Of a DNA stretch of 33,579 bases, positions 24,405 to 30,978 are shown one piece after another (positions within the stretch are counted from its first letter, which is position 1; each line of letters begins with the position of its first letter). The notes under the pieces are model-generated. The model saw only the letters and a list, made by a program, of their open reading frames with translations, ran no database searches and was not told the DNA's origin. The position numbers were made by a program, and so were the translations under genes. Source of the stretch: JAZLFH01 sp045615705 (GTDB lineage Bacteria > Bacillota > Clostridia > UMGS1883); assembly GCA_045615705.1 (NCBI GenBank), contig JAZLFH010000018.1, positions 1 through 33,579 on the forward strand, written 5' to 3'.

Positions 24405-24907
24405 TTCTTTTTCCTCCTTAATACAGAACTTTGGTCACTATCTGGAAAAACTGTTGCGATTTTACCATTAGTACGAATTACTCCAACTCGTACTCCTTTA
24501 TATACGCCGTAGACTCGTACACCATCAGATACTCTGCGGTTAGATTTTAACCCAGCTACATGTTCACCGGCACGGCGAATATCATTATCCGTCCACGACT
24601 TAGGGAACCAAGATTGTCCAATGTTACTTTTCTTGTTCTTTTGCATATGATTTGGAATATTGCCGACACGGACACCATTAGGATAAGTTTTTACGATATT
24701 ATACTTAATTCCGTATTTATCAAGTAATTCCATACCTTTTTGGCTGTGTCCACCGTTATTAAGTCGCAGTTTTATTATTGTTTCTCCGTTGACACGAGTT
24801 TGGCTACGGGTAAATGCACCTTCGCTTGAATGTACGAGAGCAAAATCGCTAACACTTCGTCCCGAGCCTTTGGTGTTGAGATAACGCCCGTTTTTGCTTG
24901 TACCCAT
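24401..24907 (-). CDS. EndoU-type ribonuclease domain protein
   Basis: The product is 168 aa from the ATG at 24907 (MGTSKNGRYLN). This start follows the DUF4417 stop codon by 1 base and has a GATGGTGG ribosome site. The C-terminal half matches bacterial EndoU nucleases: GQSWFPKSWTDNDIRRAGEHV, GVYKGVRVGVIRTNGKIATVFPD. Candidate catalytic residues are His in NGGHSQKG and NHMQKNK, and Lys in FPKSW or KGVRV. The N-terminal half, with GSGRSVSDFALVHSS, looks like the leader of phage- or ICE-associated EndoU proteins. No signal peptide is seen, so delivery is not obvious. An RNA-cutting toxin role is inferred from the family and from the adjacent small acidic partner gene. Confidence 0.83.
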   Translation of the reverse strand: MGTSKNGRYLNTKGSGRSVSDFALVHSSEGAFTRSQTRVNGETIIKLRLNNGGHSQKGMELLDKYGIKYNIVKTYPNGVRVGNIPNHMQKNKKSNIGQSWFPKSWTDNDIRRAGEHVAGLKSNRRVSDGVRVYGVYKGVRVGVIRTNGKIATVFPDSDQSSVLRRKKK

Positions 24908-24908
24908 A

Positions 24909-25586
24909 TCAAACCACCATCTTTCTTTTGTGAACGTAAGTAGTCCAATCGGGCAGATGATGAAAACGGGTATAATACTCATACTTTCCAAAAATTTTAG
25001 GGTTATACGATCCGTACACGATAACATCTATCGGTGTTAATTCGGTCAGCATTGCTTCAAGTCCTGCTTCGAGGTAGTATTTATCCTCTTTGCTTTTACT
25101 GCACCCATAAGTTCCGATTGACACGATGCTGTTTTTCGGTATACCCGAAAATGCGGAAATGTTATCGAAAATGCTCTTTGTGTAAGTTCGCTCATCACCC
25201 CAACGGGCATTAGGGATAACATATTTCCCTTGTTGTTGCAAATAATATCCTACGGAACGGCTCACACCGATATTTGCGATTTGTTCCCAAAGTGGCATAT
25301 CTCGGTAAAGAGAGCAATCGGGCGTGGAAATTATTTTAATGTCTTTCAGATCATAAATGTAATTCTGCGGTATGCTGACGAACTCTCTAAATTCGGAATC
25401 TTGCTCGTAAAATACAAGCATTTCTTCCGATGGGTTAGCGATTGCCTTTCTTTTGGAAAAAGGAACGGCAACCGAAGGTATGCGAATTTCTTTGGGAGTT
25501 TCCAAGATGGGAATTTCAAGGAAACCCTCAAAAAAGGCGGTTTCAATCAGCTTTGAGTTGAAACCATCGTAAAATAAATTGTTCAT
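24909..25586 (-). CDS. DUF4417 family protein
   Basis: The product is 225 aa from the ATG at 25586 (MNNLFYDGFNS). GGGGAAAGG lies about 12 bases upstream; the in-frame extension to 25664 has no ribosome site. The C-terminal half shows the DUF4417 pattern: NSIVSIGTYGCSKSKEDKYY, LTPIDVIVYGSYNP, FHHLPDWTTY. Members are common in phages and mobile elements of Firmicutes and have no known function. Its stop codon is 1 base from the EndoU start codon, so the two are translationally coupled. The upstream leader overlaps a strong promoter that points the opposite way. Confidence 0.82.
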   Translation of the reverse strand: MNNLFYDGFNSKLIETAFFEGFLEIPILETPKEIRIPSVAVPFSKRKAIANPSEEMLVFYEQDSEFREFVSIPQNYIYDLKDIKIISTPDCSLYRDMPLWEQIANIGVSRSVGYYLQQQGKYVIPNARWGDERTYTKSIFDNISAFSGIPKNSIVSIGTYGCSKSKEDKYYLEAGLEAMLTELTPIDVIVYGSYNPKIFGKYEYYTRFHHLPDWTTYVHKRKMVV

Positions 25587-25657
25587 TATAGTTAATAACC
25601 TTTCCCCGCTACTTGCGGAATTTTCAGTATTTTTCTTGTCTTTTTTTGCTTGACAAA

Positions 25658-25686
25658 TTGACAAGCGGGTCCAGATATGCTATAAT
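25658..25686 (+). promoter_or_regulatory. Consensus sigma-A promoter with no ORF behind it
   Basis: TTGACA (25658-25663), exactly 17 bases, then TATAAT (25681-25686). It is a perfect match to both hexamers and points right, away from the DUF4417 gene and towards the 3' end of the ImmA gene. An additional TTGACA starts at 25650. Confidence 0.85.
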
Positions 25687-25692
25687 GAACAA

Positions 25693-25776
25693 ACGGTCAG
25701 GTCGGTTATCATAGCATATCCGACACGAACTAAGCATTTCGTTTGTTGTTGTAGCAACTTGCGGAATGCTTTTTCT
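25693..25776 (+). ncRNA. Candidate small RNA of about 85 nt
   Basis: Transcription from the perfect promoter would start near 25693. The predicted RNA has a first hairpin closed by GTCGG (25701-25705) and CCGAC (25720-25724). A second hairpin pairs AGCATTTCG (25733-25741) with CGGAATGCT (25762-25770), with GTTG/CAAC inside, followed by TTTTCTTATT. That end is a good intrinsic terminator on the plus strand only. There is no start codon with a ribosome site. It lies between convergently placed island genes on the other strand. No RNA family that I know fits; the function is unknown. Confidence 0.6.
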
Positions 25777-25831
25777 TATTCTGTATTGCAACCATAGGCA
25801 TCACCTCCAACATGTAATCTCCGCCGTGTGA

Positions 25832-26497
25832 TTAAAACCAAGAGTCCCTTTCACGCTGACGGTCATATTCGTCCTCAAAATCAAAGTAATTTTTGCGTGA
25901 GGGACAAATACTGTCGATAAAAGCGGCGAATTTGTAAAGGATAATATCGTCAAATTCTTTCTCCTGTCGAGAACGCCACTCAATCGTTGTTTTTGCGAGC
26001 GTTTCAATACGCTTTTTTGCCGCCGTTTCCGATACTTCAAAGTGTTGCATCAGAAACTCCTTTGTAATACGAATGCCCCTATTAGTAAGCTCTCGTAATA
26101 CCTGCTCCGGCATAAGCAGTTGTGCGGCGAAGTAGTTTGTTTCCACTTCGTACCGACCATAAATTTCCTTGTCGGTAACACTGAAATTGTGATTGTTTAA
26201 GGGGTGTCCCAACTCGTGCAGAATGGAATACTTTACATGAGTCATCAATTTACTATCATCGTAAAAAACAATCTGCCTGCCACCATATTCAAAAATAATC
26301 GCTGACTCACTACCGAAGGCAGTAATGTCAATTCCATATTTTATTGCCTTTTTATATGTGCGGCACTTTATGGCGGATTGCTCTTTCACAAGGTCGATGG
26401 GAGAGAACGGAAACGTGAAAATAACACTGGATTTTACTAAAATCTCGTTAGCTTTTGAATATGCTGCTGAAAAATTGGGTTTTGTGTTACTCGCCAC
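25832..26497 (-). CDS. ImmA/IrrE family metallopeptidase
   Basis: The product is 221 aa from the GTG at 26497 (VASNTKPNFS), with GAGGAGAG a few bases upstream; an ATG-less extension to 26533 lies inside the repressor gene. The zinc motif is ILHELGH, with the third ligand Glu in RYEVETNYFAAQLLMP. These are the hallmarks of ImmA/IrrE peptidases, which cleave phage/ICE-type XRE repressors to derepress a mobile element. The gene overlaps the end of the XRE repressor gene, the expected partner. The C-terminal 60 residues are a poorly conserved helical and acidic part. It is probably active, since all metal ligands are present. Confidence 0.9.
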   Translation of the reverse strand: MASNTKPNFSAAYSKANEILVKSSVIFTFPFSPIDLVKEQSAIKCRTYKKAIKYGIDITAFGSESAIIFEYGGRQIVFYDDSKLMTHVKYSILHELGHPLNNHNFSVTDKEIYGRYEVETNYFAAQLLMPEQVLRELTNRGIRITKEFLMQHFEVSETAAKKRIETLAKTTIEWRSRQEKEFDDIILYKFAAFIDSICPSRKNYFDFEDEYDRQRERDSWF

Positions 26498-26846
26498 TAT
26501 CTCTCTCCTCGTCTTCGTCCTCAAAGATGTCATTGAACATCAGTTTTAACATTCCTTCTGCTTTTTTTAACTGCTCCTCATCTAATTTGCCGAGATTTCT
26601 TTGCAGATATTTAAGTTCTTTTTGTGATTCGAGGATTTCGACATTGTCCGTGCTGCCTAAAAGATAATCTGCGGTTGTGTCGAGTGCTTTTGCTATTCGG
26701 ACAAGAACCTCGCCACTTGGGGTACGTACTCCTTTTGCATAGTAAGACATAGCCGACTCGGTAATGTTTGCTTTCTTTGCAAAATCCTTTTGTGATAGCC
26801 CTTTGACTTTCATCAATGCAGTTAGCCTTTCACTAAATGCTGACAT
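26487..26846 (-). CDS. XRE-family repressor
   Basis: The product is 119 aa. The N-terminal helix-turn-helix (residues about 6-62) reads RLTALMKVKGLSQKDFAKKA and ITESAMSYYAKGVRTPSGEVL, and ends in TTADYLLG. An acidic helical tail follows (LDEEQLKKAEGMLKLMFNDIF), suited to dimerisation or to recognition by the peptidase. This is the repressor type of phages and conjugative elements. GGGGG lies 8 bases before the ATG. It is the first gene of a minus-strand pair with ImmA and has a perfect-consensus promoter. No divergent early gene or integrase remains on the other side. Confidence 0.9.
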   Translation of the reverse strand: MSAFSERLTALMKVKGLSQKDFAKKANITESAMSYYAKGVRTPSGEVLVRIAKALDTTADYLLGSTDNVEILESQKELKYLQRNLGKLDEEQLKKAEGMLKLMFNDIFEDEDEERDSGE

Positions 26847-26879
26847 ATATCAAACCCCCTTTTATATTTGTCGTTTACC

Positions 26880-26908
26880 ATTATAAACTAAAATTATAAA
26901 TTTGTCAA
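26880..26908 (-). promoter_or_regulatory. Promoter of the XRE-ImmA pair
   Basis: On the minus strand, TTGACA (26908 to 26903), 17 bases, then TATAAT (26885 to 26880), 33 bases before the ATG. The AT-rich flanks contain TTTGTC/GACAAA motifs that could be operator half-sites. Positions 26909-27028 hold nothing else that I can support. Confidence 0.8.
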
Positions 26909-27028
26909 ATTGTTTTGCAATATTTGTATTGTTACTAATGATTAAGTACAACATATAGTGATAAAGCATTCGGAAGCACTTGTCGTTTTTATAATTATAC
27001 ATGCACATTTCTACTGCAACAACTAACA

Positions 27029-27133
27029 TTTTCTTTACGCTCGTAGCCCTCTCAGGGCTTGGGTCCCTTCTATAAACAAAAAAAAAGAAGAACACCTTTG
27101 GTATTCTTCTTTTTTTGGTGCCGATGGTGGGAC
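27029..27133 (+). repeat. tRNA-associated repeat, copy B, with an orphan tRNA-Leu 3' end
   Basis: This is a direct repeat of 27228-27329 with few differences, including three extra A. It contains the CTCGTAGCCCTCTCA segment, the terminator hairpin (27085-27112), and the last 18 bases of tRNA-Leu as the complement TGGTGCCGATGGTGGGAC (27116-27133), after which tRNA similarity stops. It looks like an attachment-site duplication. Between B and C (27134-27215) are small TTC-loop hairpins, GATGC/GCATC and AAATGC/GCATTT. Confidence 0.85.
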
Positions 27134-27215
27134 ACAGATGCTTCGCATCTTGCCTGCTTGCCCACCCAAATGCTTCGCATTTCACTGCCGGGCTTCGCAC
27201 CTACTCGCTAAAAAC

Positions 27216-27329
27216 GATTATCAATCGTTTTCTTTACGCTCGTAGCCCTCTCAGGGTTTGGGTCCCTTCTATAAACAAAAAAGAAGAACACCTTTGGTAT
27301 TCTTCTTTTTTTGGTGCCGATGGTGGGAC
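27216..27329 (+). repeat. tRNA-associated repeat, copy C, at the intact tRNA-Leu
   Basis: This copy has the same sequence as B (27029-27133) plus the GATTATCAATCG palindrome shared with copy A (23798-23850). It runs into the 3' end of the complete tRNA-Leu gene. Confidence 0.85.
27281..27307 (-). terminator. Terminator of tRNA-Leu
   Basis: AAGAAGAA and TTCTTCTT with ACC/GGT pair around a short loop. On the minus strand it is followed by TTTTTT, 5 bases past the encoded CCA. Confidence 0.75.
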
Positions 27330-27398
27330 TCGAACCCACACGGTATCGCTACCAACGGATTTTGAGTCCGTCACGTCTGCCAATTCCATCACATCGGC
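27312..27398 (-). tRNA. tRNA-Leu, anticodon CAA
   Basis: The acceptor stem GCCGATG/CATCGGC (27398 to 27392 and 27322 to 27316), the anticodon loop CTCAAAA with CAA, a long variable arm and the GGTTCGAGTCC T-arm are all present. CCA is encoded at 27314 to 27312. The 3' end is the target of the duplicated attachment-like repeat. Confidence 0.96.
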
Positions 27399-27409
27399 GG
27401 ATTAGACAC

Positions 27410-27438
27410 ATTATATTACACACTCAAAGAAAAATCAA
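27410..27438 (-). promoter_or_regulatory. Promoter of tRNA-Leu
   Basis: On the minus strand, TTGATT (27438 to 27433), 17 bases, then TATAAT (27415 to 27410), 11 bases before the tRNA 5' end. Confidence 0.8.
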
Positions 27439-27445
27439 GGTTTTT

Positions 27446-28366
27446 TTATGCTTTTTTCTCCTCAATATATCTTGATGCACAAAATGCGGCAACCGCTCCG
27501 TCCGATGCGGCAGTAATAACTTGTCTTAGAGGCTTCTCCCGTATATCTCCGGCAGCGTACACTCCTTCAATGCTTGTTTCCATATTTTCATTTGTTACTA
27601 TATAGCCCTGCTCATTCATTTTAAGGCTGTCCTTCACAAGAGAACCTAACGGATTTGTCCCGATGGCAACAAAAACTCCCGAAAGAGAAATTTCTCTTTC
27701 TTCGCTATTATTTTTATTCTTCACGATTATTCCGGAAACCCTGCCGTTTTCACTTAAAATTTCTTTTATACTGCTATTCCAGACAGGCTCGATTTTTTCG
27801 TTTTTTAAAAGCATATCTCCTAAGATTTTTGTTGCTCTCAGACTATCACGGCGGTGAACAAGGTAAACTTTTTCGCAAGTTCTCGCCAAAAAAAGTGCGT
27901 CTTCAACTGCTGTATCGCCTCCGCCTGCCACGGCAACGGTTTTACCCGCAAAAAACATTCCGTCACAGGTCGCACAGTAACTTACACCCATTCCCCGAAG
28001 TTCATCTTCATTGGCAAGTCCGAGTTTTTTCGGTTCTGCACCCATTGCCAAAACAACAGTTTTCCCATCGTAAGATTTTTCTTTTGTTGTTACGGTTTTA
28101 GTATCGCCGTTAAGAGAAATCGCCGTGATTTCTTCCATAAAAACATCTACGCCGAATTTACGCATATGCTTGTCCATCTTTTCGCAAAGGTCGGGTCCCG
28201 AAATTCCCTCGTCAAATCCGATATAGTTATCTATCTCATAGGTGGTGCTTGCCTGACCACCGAAAAACATCTTCTCAAAAACAGCAACTTTAAGCCCTGC
28301 ACGAGCACCGTAAAGTGCACTACACATCCCCGCAGGACCTCCGCCTATTACCAAAATATCGTACAT
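27446..28366 (-). CDS. trxB: Thioredoxin reductase (FAD/NADPH)
   Basis: The product is 306 aa, the usual TrxB length. GGGPAGMCSA (8-17) binds FAD, the redox pair Cys131/Cys134 lies in SYCATCDG, the NADPH motif is GGGDTAVEDA followed by HRRDSLRA, and the C-terminal FAD motif is VYAAGDI. It passes electrons from NADPH to thioredoxin. No thioredoxin gene is next to it. AAAGGGGAGAATAAA precedes the ATG. It is the last gene of a minus-strand series with the M14 peptidase and spoIIQ/spoIID, and may be read from them or from its own promoter. Confidence 0.95.
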   Translation of the reverse strand: MYDILVIGGGPAGMCSALYGARAGLKVAVFEKMFFGGQASTTYEIDNYIGFDEGISGPDLCEKMDKHMRKFGVDVFMEEITAISLNGDTKTVTTKEKSYDGKTVVLAMGAEPKKLGLANEDELRGMGVSYCATCDGMFFAGKTVAVAGGGDTAVEDALFLARTCEKVYLVHRRDSLRATKILGDMLLKNEKIEPVWNSSIKEILSENGRVSGIIVKNKNNSEEREISLSGVFVAIGTNPLGSLVKDSLKMNEQGYIVTNENMETSIEGVYAAGDIREKPLRQVITAASDGAVAAFCASRYIEEKKA

Positions 28367-28390
28367 TTTATTCTCCCCTTTGGCTTTATT

Positions 28391-29212
28391 TTATATCATT
28401 GCACAGCCTATGTCAACTGCCAAGCGAAGAATTGGGGCTACCGAAAGCAATATGTTTTCGGCATCGCTTAAAGGAAGCGGATTTTTACCTTTCCCGACTT
28501 CTACGGTAAATGCCGGGAGATTAAACTCTTTTATATACCAATCTTTCAGTCCTCCAAACGATGCTTCTAAAATCGGGTTTTCCATTTTATATCCGCTCGC
28601 AAGAGAAAAAAGCAGTGCAAGAAAATATGAATGTGGCGGAATTTTTGAATCAAAATCATAGTAGATAACTTCGCCCTGTGAATGAAAAGAGATAAGAATT
28701 TGAGGCAAAATTTCTCTTAAAAACTTAACTATTGCCTGAGTTTCGGGTTCGCTTTCGGGACACACTCCTCCGTATCTCGTGTTTGAAGGCTTTTTTACGC
28801 TGTTATTTTGCCAGTTTGCGTCAAAGTTATGGTTTAAATCTACGCCCCGTGCATTTGCCTGCCAAGAGCGTGAAAGCGGTAAGTCGCACATTTTTTCCAA
28901 CTTTTCTTTAAGTGATTTGGAGATATTTCCCGTTGCAATATCCACTCCGTCAGGGTTTAAAATGGGTATAAAATATAATTCACGGTCTTTTATATCAAGA
29001 AAATACCGCTCCGCAAAAAGAGTCAGAACCTCTGCCGTAATATATTCAAGACCGTGATGTGCTCCCAAAAAAACCGCTTTTTTCCCGTTTCCGACTCTGA
29101 GGGCATAGATGTCTTTTCCCAAAAAACTTTTCCCGATAGAAAAAACTTGTGCATTGTTATATTTTTTTTCTATATTTTTCAGTCGCTTATAAATTAAATC
29201 ACAATAACTCAT
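28391..29212 (-). CDS. M14-family zinc carboxypeptidase
   Basis: The product is 273 aa. The zinc ligands are His53, Glu56 (AHHGLE) and His177 (ISFHSQG), the catalytic base is Glu238 (TVEVGKG), and Arg122 is in NARGVDLNHNF. These match M14 enzymes of the gamma-D-glutamyl-diaminopimelate type, which trim peptidoglycan peptides. There is no signal peptide, so the enzyme may act on recycled wall peptides or in the forespore or mother cell. The ribosome site before the ATG is weak. It starts 22 bases after spoIIQ, and the sporulation context makes a wall-related role plausible, though this is inference. Confidence 0.88.
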   Translation of the reverse strand: MSYCDLIYKRLKNIEKKYNNAQVFSIGKSFLGKDIYALRVGNGKKAVFLGAHHGLEYITAEVLTLFAERYFLDIKDRELYFIPILNPDGVDIATGNISKSLKEKLEKMCDLPLSRSWQANARGVDLNHNFDANWQNNSVKKPSNTRYGGVCPESEPETQAIVKFLREILPQILISFHSQGEVIYYDFDSKIPPHSYFLALLFSLASGYKMENPILEASFGGLKDWYIKEFNLPAFTVEVGKGKNPLPLSDAENILLSVAPILRLAVDIGCAMI

Positions 29213-29234
29213 ACAAAAATGTATGCAGATAATG

Positions 29235-29879
29235 TTAAAAGTATTCTGTAAAATCTATCTTTTCGCCGTTTAAAGTTGCTTCAAAATGAAGATGGCTTTC
29301 ATCTTTGCACTCCATTATGCCAAGAGTTCCCACTTCGCCGATTTTTTGACCTGCCTTTACGCTTTCGCCTTCCTGAACCAAGACATTTTCCGAAAGATTT
29401 TTGTAAATGGTTTTTAACCCGTTATCGTGCGATATTTCCACGACATACCCCCATGCCTTGTCAAAACCGACCTTTTCCGTTGTTCCGCTTTTTACCGAAT
29501 ACACACTTTGACCTTCTTTCGCCGAAAAATCAAGTGCCGTATGCGAACGAAAATCATTCATGGTTTTTGAGTAAACCGGCGTTTTTGAAAATGAAAAAAT
29601 AACCGCTCCTTCTGTGGGAAGCACTGCTTTTTCTTCTGTATTTTCTTTTTGTAAATCCTGTGCGGATTGGACAACCGGCTCTTTTTTTTCTTCTTTTTCT
29701 TCTTTGGGCAAAACCTTTAAAACAGGCTTTTCATCAACTGCACCAAGCGGAATCGGAAAGTTTTCTTCCGTTTTGGAAACCACTTCCGGTGCCTTTGTCC
29801 TCATTGAAAAGAAAATACCCAAAAGGGAAAAACACAAGAGAATAATTGTAAACACACGATACTTTTTTAAAAATTTCAT
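29235..29879 (-). CDS. spoIIQ: SpoIIQ-like M23 endopeptidase
   Basis: The product is 214 aa. One N-terminal membrane helix (about 8-26) is followed by a charged Glu/Lys/Pro linker (about 35-85) and an M23/LytM domain (about 95-214). All four metal and catalytic positions are present: His113 and Asp117 (SHTALD), His196 and His198 (HLHFE). It directly follows spoIID, as spoIIQ does in clostridia. There, SpoIIQ on the forespore side meets SpoIIIAH on the mother-cell side during engulfment. AAAGGAGGTAATAGT precedes the ATG. I have not seen spoIIIAH in the window. Confidence 0.85.
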   Translation of the reverse strand: MKFLKKYRVFTIILLCFSLLGIFFSMRTKAPEVVSKTEENFPIPLGAVDEKPVLKVLPKEEKEEKKEPVVQSAQDLQKENTEEKAVLPTEGAVIFSFSKTPVYSKTMNDFRSHTALDFSAKEGQSVYSVKSGTTEKVGFDKAWGYVVEISHDNGLKTIYKNLSENVLVQEGESVKAGQKIGEVGTLGIMECKDESHLHFEATLNGEKIDFTEYF

Positions 29880-29918
29880 ACTATTACCTCCTTTGTGTAT
29901 TTTTCCCCTTTTTTATTG

Positions 29919-30860
29919 TTATATACTTGTAAAATCTACTCCCGTGTAGTAGTGGGACAGAATTTCTTTGTAGTTTTTACCGTGCATTGCCATGGCATTT
30001 GCACCATACTGGCTCATTCCGACTCCGTGCCCGTATCCTCTTACAGAAAAGGTTACGCTCGAAAGGTCCTTTTCAATGCTGAATTTAGCACTTCTAAGCC
30101 CGAACATACTCCGAATTTCCGTTCCCGAAAAGCTCTTTCCTCCTATGATGATGCTTTTTACCGCACTTCCTTCTGTAAGGACAGGTTCCGAAATTTCGTC
30201 AGGCGAAGTTATGATAACTCCCGCTTCTTCCGAAAGTTTTCTGCAAAAGTCCGAAAAACTTAAAGAAAGTTCGCTGTAATAGTTTTGTGCATATTCTTCG
30301 CCTTGCGAGTCAACGCTTACAAGGTAGGGAAGGTTTTGTTGCCACACATCGCCTGAATTTTCCGTTCGTCCGCCCGATGACGAGTGAAACACCGCCATTG
30401 CAACTTCTCCTTGATATGTCATAATTTCTCCTTTTGTGTCATAAACTGCTTTTGAGATTTTCTGGTAGTTTTTTTCGGCATTTTCTCCCCAGTTTGAAAA
30501 TGCCTTTTCCTTTGATATGTACGCTTTGCAGTGGGTTGAGTCGGTGCAGACATCTGCATCGGGATGAATATCTGTTTTTTGATTGTTCTTTTTGTAAATT
30601 GTGTAACTTCGGGCAGAAACAGCCTGAGCCTTTAACGCCTCCGTTTCAAATGAAGCGGGCATCTCGGCACATACCACGCCAATCAAATATTCTTCCAGAT
30701 TAACCTCTTTTGTTACACCTTCATCACTAAAAAACACATTGATTTTCTGCTCGCTTTGAGTGGGTTTTGCCTCGGCGTTTTTTTGCGGAGCAATGACCAT
30801 GGCGGGAACCGCAAAGACACAGAAAAACACAAACAAAACAAGTGCAAAAATTCTTTTCAA
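29919..30860 (-). CDS. spoIID: Stage II sporulation protein D (peptidoglycan lytic transglycosylase)
   Basis: The product is about 313 aa. A membrane helix or signal is at the N terminus (RIFALVLFVFFCVFA). The SpoIID domain has the catalytic Glu in VVCAEMPASFETEALKAQ, then VSARSYT, HSSSGGRT and RGYGHGVGMSQYGA. SpoIID cleaves glycan strands during engulfment of the forespore, with SpoIIM and SpoIIP. I prefer TTG at 30860, which has GAGAGGTGA 6 bases before it; a GTG at 30869 overlaps that ribosome site. spoIIQ follows 39 bases downstream. I did not find a convincing sigma-E promoter. Confidence 0.93.
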   Translation of the reverse strand: MKRIFALVLFVFFCVFAVPAMVIAPQKNAEAKPTQSEQKINVFFSDEGVTKEVNLEEYLIGVVCAEMPASFETEALKAQAVSARSYTIYKKNNQKTDIHPDADVCTDSTHCKAYISKEKAFSNWGENAEKNYQKISKAVYDTKGEIMTYQGEVAMAVFHSSSGGRTENSGDVWQQNLPYLVSVDSQGEEYAQNYYSELSLSFSDFCRKLSEEAGVIITSPDEISEPVLTEGSAVKSIIIGGKSFSGTEIRSMFGLRSAKFSIEKDLSSVTFSVRGYGHGVGMSQYGANAMAMHGKNYKEILSHYYTGVDFTSI

Positions 30861-30914
30861 CTTTCTCACCTCTCTTATACTTTACTCAAAAGTGGACAAA
30901 GTAGAACAAAACAC

Positions 30915-30943
30915 TTGCAAAAACAAAAAAATAATTGTATAAT
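30915..30943 (+). promoter_or_regulatory. Sigma-A promoter of the citrate synthase gene
   Basis: TTGCAA (30915-30920), 17 bases, then TATAAT (30938-30943), 35 bases before the GTG start. It is divergent from spoIID. Confidence 0.8.
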
Positions 30944-30978
30944 AACTAATTATAATTTCCAAAAAAGGAGGCTTTACC

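Noticed and set aside
24909..25664. The longer DUF4417 start at 25664
   Set aside because: The extra 26 residues are Lys/Ser-rich, without a ribosome site, and overlap the opposing promoter; the ATG at 25586 has GGGGAAAGG.
27116..27133. A second tRNA gene next to copy B
   Set aside because: Only the last 18 bases of tRNA-Leu are present; acceptor 5' half, D arm and anticodon arm are missing.
27115..27405. An open frame on the plus strand that spans the tRNA-Leu gene and repeat C
   Set aside because: It is the complement of a clear tRNA plus its terminator and repeat, has no ribosome site, and its end is simply translated tRNA sequence.
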